This document shows, piece after piece, positions 43,759 to 51,552 of a stretch of DNA of 64,000 bases. The notes beneath the pieces are model-generated. The model searched no databases and was not told the DNA's origin. It saw nothing but the letters and a program-made list of their open reading frames with translations. This DNA is from CAWBOY01 sp963790585 (GTDB lineage Bacteria > Planctomycetota > Planctomycetia > Gemmatales > Gemmataceae). Every line of letters starts with the position of its first letter. Positions within the stretch are counted from its first letter, which is position 1. The position numbers and the translations under genes are program-made. The DNA lies in contig CAWBOY010000004.1 of assembly GCA_963790585.1 (NCBI GenBank), forward strand, positions 186,001-250,000, read 5' to 3'.

Positions 43759-44826
43759 TCACGGTTCATTCTTCGTTAACGCGTCTGGCGGAGATTCCGT
43801 CGAAGAGCCAATTGGGGCGCAGTAATTGCGGATTATATCCACCAATTTTTTGGCAGGCTCGGATAGGTTCCCAGAGCGTCCATCAACCTGTTGGTCCGAC
43901 TTTTTTTCTGTTTCAAGGTAAGAGATAAAAAGCTTGGTCGTGCCAATGAGTTTAGATAAATCCAATGACTTGATGTTATTCTCGTCTTCTTCCGCAAAGT
44001 GGTCTTGTTCGTGGACGAAGGCTACGCCAAGACCACGCTCCACCCAAATCCGCCTTATAGCGGCTTGTGGCAACTGGACTCGTTTTCCAATCGTTGGTGG
44101 AGGTAGCCACTTGTCGAGCTTAGTCATCACATTCCGCGGCGGAACAAAAACTGTTTCTTGCTGTAGCAGAGATTTTAAGAACGTAATGCTTTCGGTATCC
44201 GTGGGGTCAAAAGTATTCGATAACGTCCCAAAAGATTTTTCATAGCGGGCTATCTTACTGGAATAGAGCAAGACTCGCTTCCATTCGCAAATATTAATAT
44301 GTGAGATTCCCTGAGTCCTTTGCTTTGGCTTTGGTCCTACGGCAAAATCGATCCGCCTTTTGTGTAAAAGGTCTTGCAAATGCCAAGGCTCACCTTCGAC
44401 GACATCGAGATCTATATCTAGATCTTGCGCTTGAAGGAATTTCGACGCTTCCATTACTTTCGCCAGTAGGAAAGACGTAACCGCATTGGGCGCACCTACG
44501 GACACTCGAGTTCGGTCAGTAGGTATGCGGTCACGAACCCGTGTTTTGTAAAATGCTAGAACTTCACGGAATCCGTCAGCGACTTCACTTCCTACCCTGG
44601 TGACTCGATATCCGCGTGTGGGATAAGACGTGACCAGAGAATGTGGTGTCAGGCCCATTTTTTCTTCGATCGCTGCGATCGCTGAAGAAGCCGTACCGCT
44701 GAGCATAAACTCGCGAGTGTTCAGCTCATTAACTAAATCGTGCTCGTGTACCAACCCGTCGCCCATATAGTCGCAAACCGCGACAAGTAGGGCCATCTCT
44801 ATCATAGAAACAGAGTCCGTAAGCAT
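43759..44826 (-). CDS. LysR-like transcriptional regulator
   Basis: 355 residues. The N-terminus (about 1-90) looks like a winged helix (SGTASSAIAAIEEKMGLTPH...TSYPTRGYRVTRVG) though diverged from the usual LysR HTH. Residues 105-320 show a LysR effector-binding pattern: RVSVGAPNAVTSFLLAKVME, LDIDLDVVEGEPWHLQDLLH, RIDFAVGPKP, AAIRRIWVERGLGVAFVHEQ. It would bind a small ligand and control nearby genes; the divergent gene at 45080 is the obvious candidate. The C-terminal 35 residues are a polar extension. Codon use and base composition look less GC-rich than the surroundings. Confidence 0.7.
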   Translation of the reverse strand: MLTDSVSMIEMALLVAVCDYMGDGLVHEHDLVNELNTREFMLSGTASSAIAAIEEKMGLTPHSLVTSYPTRGYRVTRVGSEVADGFREVLAFYKTRVRDRIPTDRTRVSVGAPNAVTSFLLAKVMEASKFLQAQDLDIDLDVVEGEPWHLQDLLHKRRIDFAVGPKPKQRTQGISHINICEWKRVLLYSSKIARYEKSFGTLSNTFDPTDTESITFLKSLLQQETVFVPPRNVMTKLDKWLPPPTIGKRVQLPQAAIRRIWVERGLGVAFVHEQDHFAEEDENNIKSLDLSKLIGTTKLFISYLETEKKSDQQVDGRSGNLSEPAKKLVDIIRNYCAPIGSSTESPPDALTKNEP

Positions 44827-45079
44827 GCGAGCGATCCTTTATGTTAGAACCGGTGGCGCCTGGAAGCATCTGTAATGTCCCCAAATGTTGGACCAATTTT
44901 GGGATGGATTACAGACGTATCCACAAATAGTAATATGTTGGCGCATCGTAGTATACGACATCTACGGTAGACGATTCGCAAACACCGGAGGATTGTACTA
45001 CCGTGCAACGCCCCACACAAATCAATAAGACCCTTTTTGTCCACGCTTTGTGTTGAATTGCGAAGGGAGGTCGTACCTG

Positions 45080-45478
45080 ATGGCTGATCCTTTAGGAATT
45101 AACCATCTCGTTGGCCGGGCGGTGCAACACTCGACTCAACCAATAGTGGTCGATTTTGAGACGAGACTGTCTCAAGTAGATGTGGTTTGCCCGCCGATAA
45201 TGCTATACAGGGCACGCGCTTGCACCAATCTGTTTAGGTTTAGCGCTGAAACCGCTGCTCGTATCTCTTCCGTGAGTGATCGTTGGTTTCCGGAAAGGCT
45301 TAGTGTTCAAATCTACAGGCGTGGCTCCAAAACGGCCGAAAAAGGTGGCGTTTCCGCGTCAATTTGCTGTGACTCACGGCATTTTCTGCCCAAAGTCTTT
45401 GCAGTGATCTACGGGCAGAACTTGGCGGCAGAGGCCCTCCCGTTGGATTTTTCGCCAAAATCCTTTTTAGCAGCGTAA
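45080..45478 (+). CDS. Unidentified protein divergent from the LysR-like regulator
   Basis: 132 residues from ATG 45080, preceded by GGGAGGTCGTACCTG, a good ribosome site. It begins MADPLGINHLVGRAVQHSTQ and includes VVDFETRLSQVDVVCPPIML, RWFPERLSVQIYRRGSKTAE and FLPKVFAVIYGQNLAAEALP. No signal peptide or membrane helix. I do not recognise a family. A 253-nt AT-richer gap with several inverted motifs separates it from the regulator. The protein may be truncated, as the downstream 250 nt look coding-like in other frames up to the IS element. Confidence 0.5.
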   Translation: MADPLGINHLVGRAVQHSTQPIVVDFETRLSQVDVVCPPIMLYRARACTNLFRFSAETAARISSVSDRWFPERLSVQIYRRGSKTAEKGGVSASICCDSRHFLPKVFAVIYGQNLAAEALPLDFSPKSFLAA

Positions 45479-45727
45479 CTCATCATTACGGCTCCAAGTC
45501 GTACGATTCTCGCTACCTTGTCGCCATGCCTCCAATTTGCTGGCGCGCATTCAGACAGTCCAGCATCCTTCAAAGTCGAAGCATTTATTTCCTGATACGA
45601 CTTGTCAGACCGAGCATACTGCCTCGGAGCGGCCTGTCGTCATTAGATATGCCTTTGGCGCGGCATTAGCTTTTACACCAACTCGTTCAAAATCTCCACT
45701 GCCGAAAAAGGCAACCCGCCTTACTTA
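45479..45727 (+). other. Possible decayed coding remnant before IS630 copy 2
   Basis: Short open stretches in different frames give protein-like strings (HHYGSKSYDSRYLVAMPP; CQTEHTASERPVVIRYAFG), none with a full-length frame or good start. It could be the frameshifted tail of the 45080 gene or a remnant that the IS removed from its 3' end. Confidence 0.3.
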
Positions 45728-46875
45728 TTACCCCGGCACGAAATTAGATCAACCTAATTCCATTGGAGCGGCATATTGGGTCTGCGGATGAAGGAAATAA
45801 CTCATAACATGTCGAGGCATCCCGCTCAACTTCCTCATGAATCCGAACAACCGCTCTTGCAACGTCGGCTTGTCCGGCGGCAGGCCAGCCTTGTTGATGT
45901 TCCCCTTCATGTCATTGTTCAAATATTCCACCGGATTGAGTTCCGGCGAATACGTCGGCAGGTAAAACAACTCGATCTGCTCCTGACGCGCCTCTACCCA
46001 GGACTGTACCTCCGCCTTGGTGTGGGAGCCCAACTGGTCCACGATCAACAGAATCTTCCGCTTCGCCCCACTGATCAAGAGAGTCAAGAACTGGAGAAAG
46101 ACTTCCGCCGTGAACGACCCCTTGTACGTCATAAAACGCACCGTGCCCTCATTGCTGATCGCCGAGATCTGATTGACCCGCAGATGTGGTTGCGGCACCT
46201 CCATGGTGGCACGCTCGCCCCGGCGGGCATAACCCGAACCGGGATGGTGGTCGGCCTGCACGCCAACCTCATCCGCCCACAAAATCTCCGCGTTGTCTCG
46301 TTGGGCTTGGGCCTCAATGGCCGGATAGGTATCCTGCAACCACTGTTCGACTTCATCGGGATCTTGGTGACGCGACTTGCGGGCGGGCTTTTTGGAGGTG
46401 TAGCCCCAGCGTTGGAGATACTTGCCCACGGTGCGTAGGGCCAGTTCGATGCCGAGATCTCTTCGGATGAGGTCGGCGACGGCTTGGCGTGTCCACAGGG
46501 CGTGTTTCAGGCCCACTTGCTGGGGCGAGAAGTAGTCGATCTGGTCGCGAATGGTTTGAGCTTGGGCCTCGGAGAGCATACGGCCCGAGCCCAAAGGCCG
46601 GCCGGTGCGCCCGCCGGGCAGGGCGTCCAAGCCTTCGGCGTAATAGGCGGTATTCCAGCGGGAGATGGTTTCGCGGCGGACGCCGAGGAGTTCGGCGAGA
46701 TCGGTTTCGGAATAGCCAAGCTCCAAGCCATGCAAGGCACGCAAACGCAAGGTCTCCAACGAATCGTCCGAGAGATGGCGGGCATCGGGAAGAGTAATAG
46801 ACATAGTAACACCTCGAAGCTCGGGCTGAGGTACTTGTAATTCTAGATTAGTGAGCAACTACCGTGCCAGGGTAA
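45728..46875 (-). mobile_element. IS630-family insertion sequence, copy 2
   Basis: Same 1148-nt element as copy 1, with TTACCCCGGCACG/CGTGCCAGGGTAA ends and TA duplication at 45726-45727 and 46876-46877. No difference from copy 1 was noticed, so they are recent copies in the same orientation, 25.9 kb apart. Recombination between them would delete the 25.9 kb in between. Confidence 0.93.
45749..46858 (-). CDS. IS630-family transposase, copy 2
   Basis: 369 residues, identical to copy 1 as far as read, with the complete DDE set (WADEVG, IVDQLGSH, SPELNPVE). Full-length and probably active. Confidence 0.95.
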   Translation of the reverse strand: MLTNLELQVPQPELRGVTMSITLPDARHLSDDSLETLRLRALHGLELGYSETDLAELLGVRRETISRWNTAYYAEGLDALPGGRTGRPLGSGRMLSEAQAQTIRDQIDYFSPQQVGLKHALWTRQAVADLIRRDLGIELALRTVGKYLQRWGYTSKKPARKSRHQDPDEVEQWLQDTYPAIEAQAQRDNAEILWADEVGVQADHHPGSGYARRGERATMEVPQPHLRVNQISAISNEGTVRFMTYKGSFTAEVFLQFLTLLISGAKRKILLIVDQLGSHTKAEVQSWVEARQEQIELFYLPTYSPELNPVEYLNNDMKGNINKAGLPPDKPTLQERLFGFMRKLSGMPRHVMSYFLHPQTQYAAPMELG

Positions 46876-46952
46876 TAGTAAGACCCCAGACGTCCTGCCA
46901 AGGGCTTTCGACGACGCCACGTTGTTCAATTTCGTTGACTTTCATTATGTAC

Positions 46953-46975
46953 GCGTCACACGAAGTGTGACGCGG
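46953..46975 (+). repeat. Short hairpin upstream of the 46993 gene
   Basis: GCGTCACAC-GAA-GTGTGACGC, a perfect 9-bp stem 18 nt before the start codon. It may be an operator or an attenuator-type structure. Confidence 0.7.
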
Positions 46976-46992
46976 CAACCGAGGAAACGATC

Positions 46993-47199
46993 ATGGTCTA
47001 CACTCAGACGAATGCCGCAACAATACGAGCCGTGATTCACAATGTTGATGAAACTTTGTCGACTCTCACGGCGGAATCGCAGCAGGACGAGCCACTGCCC
47101 GACGACACGATTCTGCGATATTGCGGTATCGAGAAGTCGTTCTACTACAGCGCTAAGGCCGATGATCGCTGCATTTGCGGATTTCGCATCGGGCATTAG
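46993..47199 (+). CDS. Small unidentified protein
   Basis: 68 residues from ATG 46993, with GAGGAAA 6-12 nt upstream. It begins MVYTQTNAATIRAVIHNVDE and ends DDRCICGFRIGH with two Cys. No signal peptide, no membrane helix and no family recognised. It lies right after IS630 copy 2. Confidence 0.45.
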   Translation: MVYTQTNAATIRAVIHNVDETLSTLTAESQQDEPLPDDTILRYCGIEKSFYYSAKADDRCICGFRIGH

Positions 47200-47279
47200 C
47201 AACTGTGTCGCCGGCACGTCCGGACTGAAAATACGTTTCACATGATTCGTGTCATTGTTCCTAAATGGAGGATGCTTCC

Positions 47280-47564
47280 GTGTATCAGACGCTCCACGTC
47301 GTCAGCGCTCTCATTTATGTGAGCGCCTATGGGCTTGCGGCGATCCTCGCGCAAATCCTCGACAGTCATCGAGAGTTCTTCGCCATCTACGCTACGATTT
47401 TTATCGGTGCGACGATTCATTTAATCGTTGCAGTCCACGATTGGACGGAGACGATGCGCGACTCGAACCGAGAGGATGGCGATAGGCCGCCAGGATCAGA
47501 TCGTGACTCGAACCGAGAGGATGGCGATAGGCCGCCAGGATCAGACGACTCAGCGACCCAATAG
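47280..47564 (+). CDS. Small two-helix membrane protein with tandem-repeat tail
   Basis: 94 residues from GTG 47280, chosen because GGAGG lies 9-13 nt upstream; ATG 47265 would add five residues. Two membrane helices (LHVVSALIYVSAYGLAAILA, FAIYATIFIGATIHLIVAV) are followed by a hydrophilic tail made of two copies of a 15-residue unit, DSNREDGDRPPGSDR. The repeat is an exact DNA duplication (45 nt). Function not recognised. Confidence 0.6.
   Translation: MYQTLHVVSALIYVSAYGLAAILAQILDSHREFFAIYATIFIGATIHLIVAVHDWTETMRDSNREDGDRPPGSDRDSNREDGDRPPGSDDSATQ
47460..47545 (+). repeat. 45-nt tandem duplication inside a coding region
   Basis: Unit starting GACTCGAACCGAGAGGATGG at 47460 and again at 47505; the second copy matches through about 41 nt. 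In frame, so copy number may vary between strains without breaking the gene. Confidence 0.9.
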
Positions 47565-47581
47565 TAGCCGAGTTTATAGCC

Positions 47582-47622
47582 AAACGGAATAGGGGGCGAG
47601 CTTCTCGCCCCCTATTCCGTTT
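47582..47622 (+). terminator. Bidirectional hairpin terminator
   Basis: AAACGGAATAGGGGGCGAG pairs with CTCGCCCCCTATTCCGTTT around CTT. Between the convergent 47280 gene and fur. Confidence 0.85.
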
Positions 47623-47631
47623 GACCCGACT

Positions 47632-48096
47632 CTACGACCCAAAATGCCCAACCAATTCCAAGCGGTGACCCGTCAATTCAAACCCCTGCTGACGCAATTG
47701 CTCGACGAGGTCCGGAGCGATTTTCTGCACCAGCTCGGGATCGTAATCCAACGTCAGATCGCGGACCTGCCCGGTCCGGTCGCAACGTAGATGATAATGG
47801 GCCTCGGTACGGCCATCGTAACGCGTCGGCCCGGCACCGGACGTGAGGCGATTTGCGAGCTTCGCATCAACCAAGGCATCGAGGGCTTTGTAGATCGTGG
47901 CCAGGCTGATGTGCGGCAACTTCTTGCGAACGGCCCGGAAAACCTGCTCAGCAGTCGGATGGCATTCCGTCGAACGCAAAAAGCCAAAGACGGCGGCGCA
48001 CTGCTGCGTGAAACGCCAGCCGGCCTTTTCCAGGGCCTGGCGAAGTTCGTCTTCGACGCGAACAGCCGCATCAGATTGTGGGTAGGACTGGCTCAT
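47632..48096 (-). CDS. Fur-family transcriptional regulator
   Basis: 154 residues. Winged-helix part with WRFTQQCAAVFGFLRSTECH, PTAEQVFRAVRKKLPHISLA and TIYKALDALVDAKLANRL (recognition helix), then the HYHLRCDRTGQVRDL metal/dimer region. The usual CxxC pairs of structural zinc are missing; only the first Cys (RCD) remains. It probably belongs to the Fur/PerR group and responds to metal or peroxide with an altered zinc site. Target not deducible. Confidence 0.85.
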   Translation of the reverse strand: MSQSYPQSDAAVRVEDELRQALEKAGWRFTQQCAAVFGFLRSTECHPTAEQVFRAVRKKLPHISLATIYKALDALVDAKLANRLTSGAGPTRYDGRTEAHYHLRCDRTGQVRDLTLDYDPELVQKIAPDLVEQLRQQGFELTGHRLELVGHFGS

Positions 48097-48170
48097 GGTC
48101 TCAATCTAGGTCACTCGCGCATTCGCGGCAAGCGATAGGCGCCGATGGGTGTCAGGGCTAGTATGTCTGC

Positions 48171-48240
48171 TTACCAGCCCCAAGCGCAAGCGCGGGGTTC
48201 TTTGATTCCTGACCCCGCGCTTGCGCTTGGGGCTGGTAAG
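48171..48240 (+). repeat. Palindrome family B, copy B2
   Basis: TTACCAGCCCCAAGCGCAAG with CGCGGGG mirrored by CCCCGCG and CTTGCGCTTGGGGCTGGTAA. The longest and cleanest member, with a stem of about 30 bp. It lies upstream of the 48252 gene. Confidence 0.92.
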
Positions 48241-48251
48241 GAAATTCTGAA

Positions 48252-48725
48252 ATGCCACCGTGGCCCTGGTTTGTCGCCGCCTTGATTGCTCTGACCGCCG
48301 TCTTCTATCTGATCGGTCGCCGTAGCCTCGCGCAGCCTGAGCGACTTCGTCGACAATTCATCTACGAAAGCGAGCGCCTTCGTCAAGAATTCTTTGCCGC
48401 CGCCTCGGCGACGGGCAAGCCGCGCGGCCTACGCTGGAAGTCGATCGACTGGACCGATCGCGCGGGAGCCACCGTCGAGCCGCTGCTGGCCCGCGAAACC
48501 GAGACCGGCGAAATTGTGGCGCTGGTTCCCGTGACCATCGCGTTCGAGGCGATCGAAGGCGGCGACATGGAAGGCCTCGCCGCCGTCGGCAATCTACGCA
48601 ACGCGACGGCGGTGTTCTTTTGGCGAGACGGCGGCTGGCGAACTATTGGCAAGGCGGTGTTTAATTTGAATCCGAATGAGGTGTTGGAGAGGTTTAGGGA
48701 GCTTTATAAATCCCTTGTATCCTAA
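48252..48725 (+). CDS. Membrane-anchored protein of unknown function
   Basis: 157 residues. One N-terminal membrane helix (WFVAALIALTAVFYLIG), a helical linker (QPERLRRQFIYESERLRQEF) and a compact domain with GKPRGLRWKSIDW, VALVPVTIAFEAIEGGDMEG, ATAVFFWRDGGWRTIGKAVF. Looks like a planctomycete conserved hypothetical protein. It starts 12 nt after palindrome B2. Confidence 0.75.
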   Translation: MPPWPWFVAALIALTAVFYLIGRRSLAQPERLRRQFIYESERLRQEFFAAASATGKPRGLRWKSIDWTDRAGATVEPLLARETETGEIVALVPVTIAFEAIEGGDMEGLAAVGNLRNATAVFFWRDGGWRTIGKAVFNLNPNEVLERFRELYKSLVS

Positions 48726-48801
48726 TTGACGTTCGCCAACGCGTGACTCGACGCCAGCTGTGGCGTTTCGGGCCGGACCCCAAAATTGGAGACGTGTTGC
48801 C

Positions 48802-49074
48802 ATGATCTCGTCTACTCAAAGCGAAGCACTCGCGGTGTTGGCTGAACTGTGCGAGATGTCCCCGGATGTCCGACTCGGCCAACTTCTCTCGCACCTTGGA
48901 TTTTTGGGGGAAGACCAAACCGGACGGTCACTCTCGGACATTGATGATGAGCAGTTCTTGGCGGTACTCTATCATCACAGAGCTGAGCTTGCGGCACGGC
49001 TATCGGATTCGATTAACAATGAGTCACAACAGATTGTTGGTCCCAATACTGTCAATCGGCAACGGATACTCTAG
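48802..49074 (+). CDS. Small protein of unknown function
   Basis: 90 residues from ATG 48802 with GGAG 12 nt upstream. Helical, acidic: LAVLAELCEMSPDVRLGQLL, LSDIDDEQFLAVLYHHRAEL. A similar small family is common in planctomycetes; function unknown. Its 3' end overlaps the end of the opposing zinc-ribbon gene by about 50 nt. Confidence 0.65.
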   Translation: MISSTQSEALAVLAELCEMSPDVRLGQLLSHLGFLGEDQTGRSLSDIDDEQFLAVLYHHRAELAARLSDSINNESQQIVGPNTVNRQRIL

Positions 49075-49387
49075 GATTGGCAATCCCAACCCCGGCAACT
49101 CCTGTAGTCGCCTCCATCCCCTGGTTACGCGCTCTTCCTCCATCTTTACGAAGGCGGCATCAAGGTTTTCGCGCGAAGAAACCCTCGCAACGCACCGGCG
49201 GAAATGCGGAATCAACGATGTACTGAGCCAATTCCGGATTACAGCAGATATGACGTTCAGGCAGGAGATGCAGCTTTTCTGGATCCACTTCGCCGAGGAC
49301 GTAACGTAAGTAAAGATCGGAATCCGTGATCTCTTCGACCTCCTTGCCGCAGACTTCGCAGAGATAGCCTTGCTCGCAGCGTGCCAT
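49024..49387 (-). CDS. Small Cys-containing protein (frameshifted)
   Basis: About 120 residues after repair, from ATG 49387. N-terminal CEQGYLCEVCGKEVEEI has a CxxC that could bind zinc with later Cys (RHICCNPEL). Then DLYLRYVLGEVDPEKLHLLP and, after a one-base shift near 49170-49175, NLDAAFVKMEEERVTRGWRR. It resembles a planctomycete conserved hypothetical zinc-ribbon protein. Convergent and slightly overlapping with the previous gene. Confidence 0.65.
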
Positions 49388-49464
49388 AAAAGAGATCGCT
49401 AATAAGTGAGATGACGGCGAGCGAGGAAGCGTTCTGATTTCCACTTCTCCGCTCGCCGCTCTGA

Positions 49465-51264
49465 TTACTTCATCTCAATATGAAACGGCAGCACCAGCCA
49501 TGCCGGTTCCTTCTGCAGTTGCATCAGACCATCGATCGCTCGCAGCTTGCGGGTCAACTCGGGAGCCTGACGCAGCAAGGGCAGCTTGCTCAGGTCGAGG
49601 CCCATCGTCGCATCGGAGCGTGAATCGAGCAGGCTGTCGAGCAGGCCCTTCGTCTTGGGCAACGGCAGAAGCTCCAGCTCTTTGTCACCCTCGATGCCGG
49701 CCATTTTCTTGGCGGCTGCCACGGCGTCGTCGAGCGTCCCTAGTTCGTCGATCAGGCCATTTTCTAGCGCCTGGCGACCGGTCCAGACGCGACCGCCTGC
49801 CAGCTTCTCCAGCTCGGGGCGGGTCATCTTCTTGCCGGCCTTTTGCCGGCCAGCAACGGCTTTGTCGAGGAAGATGTCGTAGGTGTCCTTCATCATCGAG
49901 CGGAACGCTTCGCGTTCGGTGTCGCTGAATTTCGTCGTGGTCGAGAAGATGCCCGAGTTCGTGCCCCGGCTCAAAATCTCGGTTTTGATGCCCACCTTAT
50001 CAAAGACGCCACCGGTCACCAGCTTGCCGCCGACGACGCCGATGGAGCCGGTGATCGTGCCTGGATCGGCGTAGATCTTCTTCGCGGCCATGCTGATGTA
50101 GTAGCCACCGCTCGCGGCCACGTCGGACATGCTGGCGACCAGCGGCTTCTTGCACTTAACCAATTCGTTCCACATCAGGTCCGAGGCCAGAGCCGAGCCA
50201 CCCGGGCTATCGACGCGCAGGACGATCGCCTTGACGGTCTTATCGTTCTCGGCCTGTTGAATCGCTTCGATGATCGTCGTCGAGCCACACGACTCGCCGC
50301 CGAGCAGACTCGACCCGCTCTTGCCGCTGACGATACTGCCGGTCGCGTAAATGACGGCGATCTTAGGCTCGGACGAGCTAAATCCGCCCTTGGGACCGGC
50401 CAAGAGACGCATGAGAGAGAAAAAGTCGCTTGGATCGATCTTGTCGGCCTTCTTTTGGCCATAATTCTTGACGAACTTGACGTCCTTGGCGTTGAGCGCT
50501 TTCTTGATTTTGTCCTTAAAGTCCGCTTCGTATTCGACATGATCGATCAAGCCGAGCTTCTGCGCTGCGCGAGCGGTGTAAGGGCCCTTGTCGATGATTT
50601 TCGTCACGTCCTCCGTTGACCATTTCTTGGCCGGTCGATTCTTGACGATTCGTTCAACCATGCCATGCAGGTAGCGATCGTCGAGCAAGCTGGTCATCTG
50701 TTTCTTATTTGCTTCGCTCATGCTGCTGCGCAGGTATGGTTCGGCATAGCTCTTAAAATCGCCCATCATCAAGAAGTCAGCCTGGACGCCGACCAGCTCG
50801 AACAGGTCCTTGTAAAACGTCATTTCCATGCGCATGCCAACGAGCATGAGCCAGCCGGCTTCCGGCAGGCAGATTTCGTCACATGAGGTCGCCAGCAAGT
50901 AATCCTTGGCGTCGCCCGATTCGAGGTAGCCATAGATCTTCTTGCCCGATTTTTTGAAATCCTCGAGTGTTCGGGTCAATTCGTCGAGCTTGGCGAAGCC
51001 GACGCCGAGCCCATCGATCTCGAGGTAAAGCGCTTTGATTTTGGCGTCTTTCTTGGCCTTCTTGATGCGATCGATCTTGGCGCGGAAGTTTTCACTGGCG
51101 CCGCCGAAGAGCGTCTCCGGCGAACCTGGCGCTTCCTCCATATCGCCGCTCATTTTGATGTGCGCAATCTCGACGGGTGCCGGCGGGTCGTCATCGCGGG
51201 CCGAGACGGCCGGCACAAAAAGGACGAGTGCAACAAGCGGTAGCCAAAGGCTATGACGAAACAT
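49465..51264 (-). CDS. sppA: Signal peptide peptidase SppA, 67K type
   Basis: 599 residues with N-terminal signal sequence (WLPLVALVLFVPAVSARDD). Two tandem S49 domains: the first provides the catalytic lysine in MMGDFKSYAEPYLRSSM, the second the nucleophile Ser in SDVAASGGYYISMAAKKIYA, as in E. coli SppA. VDSPGGSALASDLMWNEL and GTITGSIGVVGGKL are also typical. It degrades leftover signal peptides. Whether it is membrane-attached or periplasmic cannot be decided: only the signal sequence is hydrophobic enough. Confidence 0.92.
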   Translation of the reverse strand: MFRHSLWLPLVALVLFVPAVSARDDDPPAPVEIAHIKMSGDMEEAPGSPETLFGGASENFRAKIDRIKKAKKDAKIKALYLEIDGLGVGFAKLDELTRTLEDFKKSGKKIYGYLESGDAKDYLLATSCDEICLPEAGWLMLVGMRMEMTFYKDLFELVGVQADFLMMGDFKSYAEPYLRSSMSEANKKQMTSLLDDRYLHGMVERIVKNRPAKKWSTEDVTKIIDKGPYTARAAQKLGLIDHVEYEADFKDKIKKALNAKDVKFVKNYGQKKADKIDPSDFFSLMRLLAGPKGGFSSSEPKIAVIYATGSIVSGKSGSSLLGGESCGSTTIIEAIQQAENDKTVKAIVLRVDSPGGSALASDLMWNELVKCKKPLVASMSDVAASGGYYISMAAKKIYADPGTITGSIGVVGGKLVTGGVFDKVGIKTEILSRGTNSGIFSTTTKFSDTEREAFRSMMKDTYDIFLDKAVAGRQKAGKKMTRPELEKLAGGRVWTGRQALENGLIDELGTLDDAVAAAKKMAGIEGDKELELLPLPKTKGLLDSLLDSRSDATMGLDLSKLPLLRQAPELTRKLRAIDGLMQLQKEPAWLVLPFHIEMK

Positions 51265-51552
51265 CGTGCGAATCTCCTGTGAGGAAAGGCGGCCAGCAGG
51301 CGCGGGGGATGGTTACAGTAGCTGATACTTCAGTTATAGCCGATCAGTTTCGTCGAGTGGTAGTCGAGTGTCAAGGCGAGTGCGGGACTTCGTGCGCGCG
51401 TGGGTGGCCGGTGAATTCACCAAGAGAATTTGATTGCACCCGTGACAGAATCGCTTCCCGTTTCCTAAAATAGCTGACTACAGACGTCGCACCCGACGTC
51501 CATCAAGGAAGAGGTCCCGCCCGACCAGCCATTTGCCAGGAGTTTGCTTACG

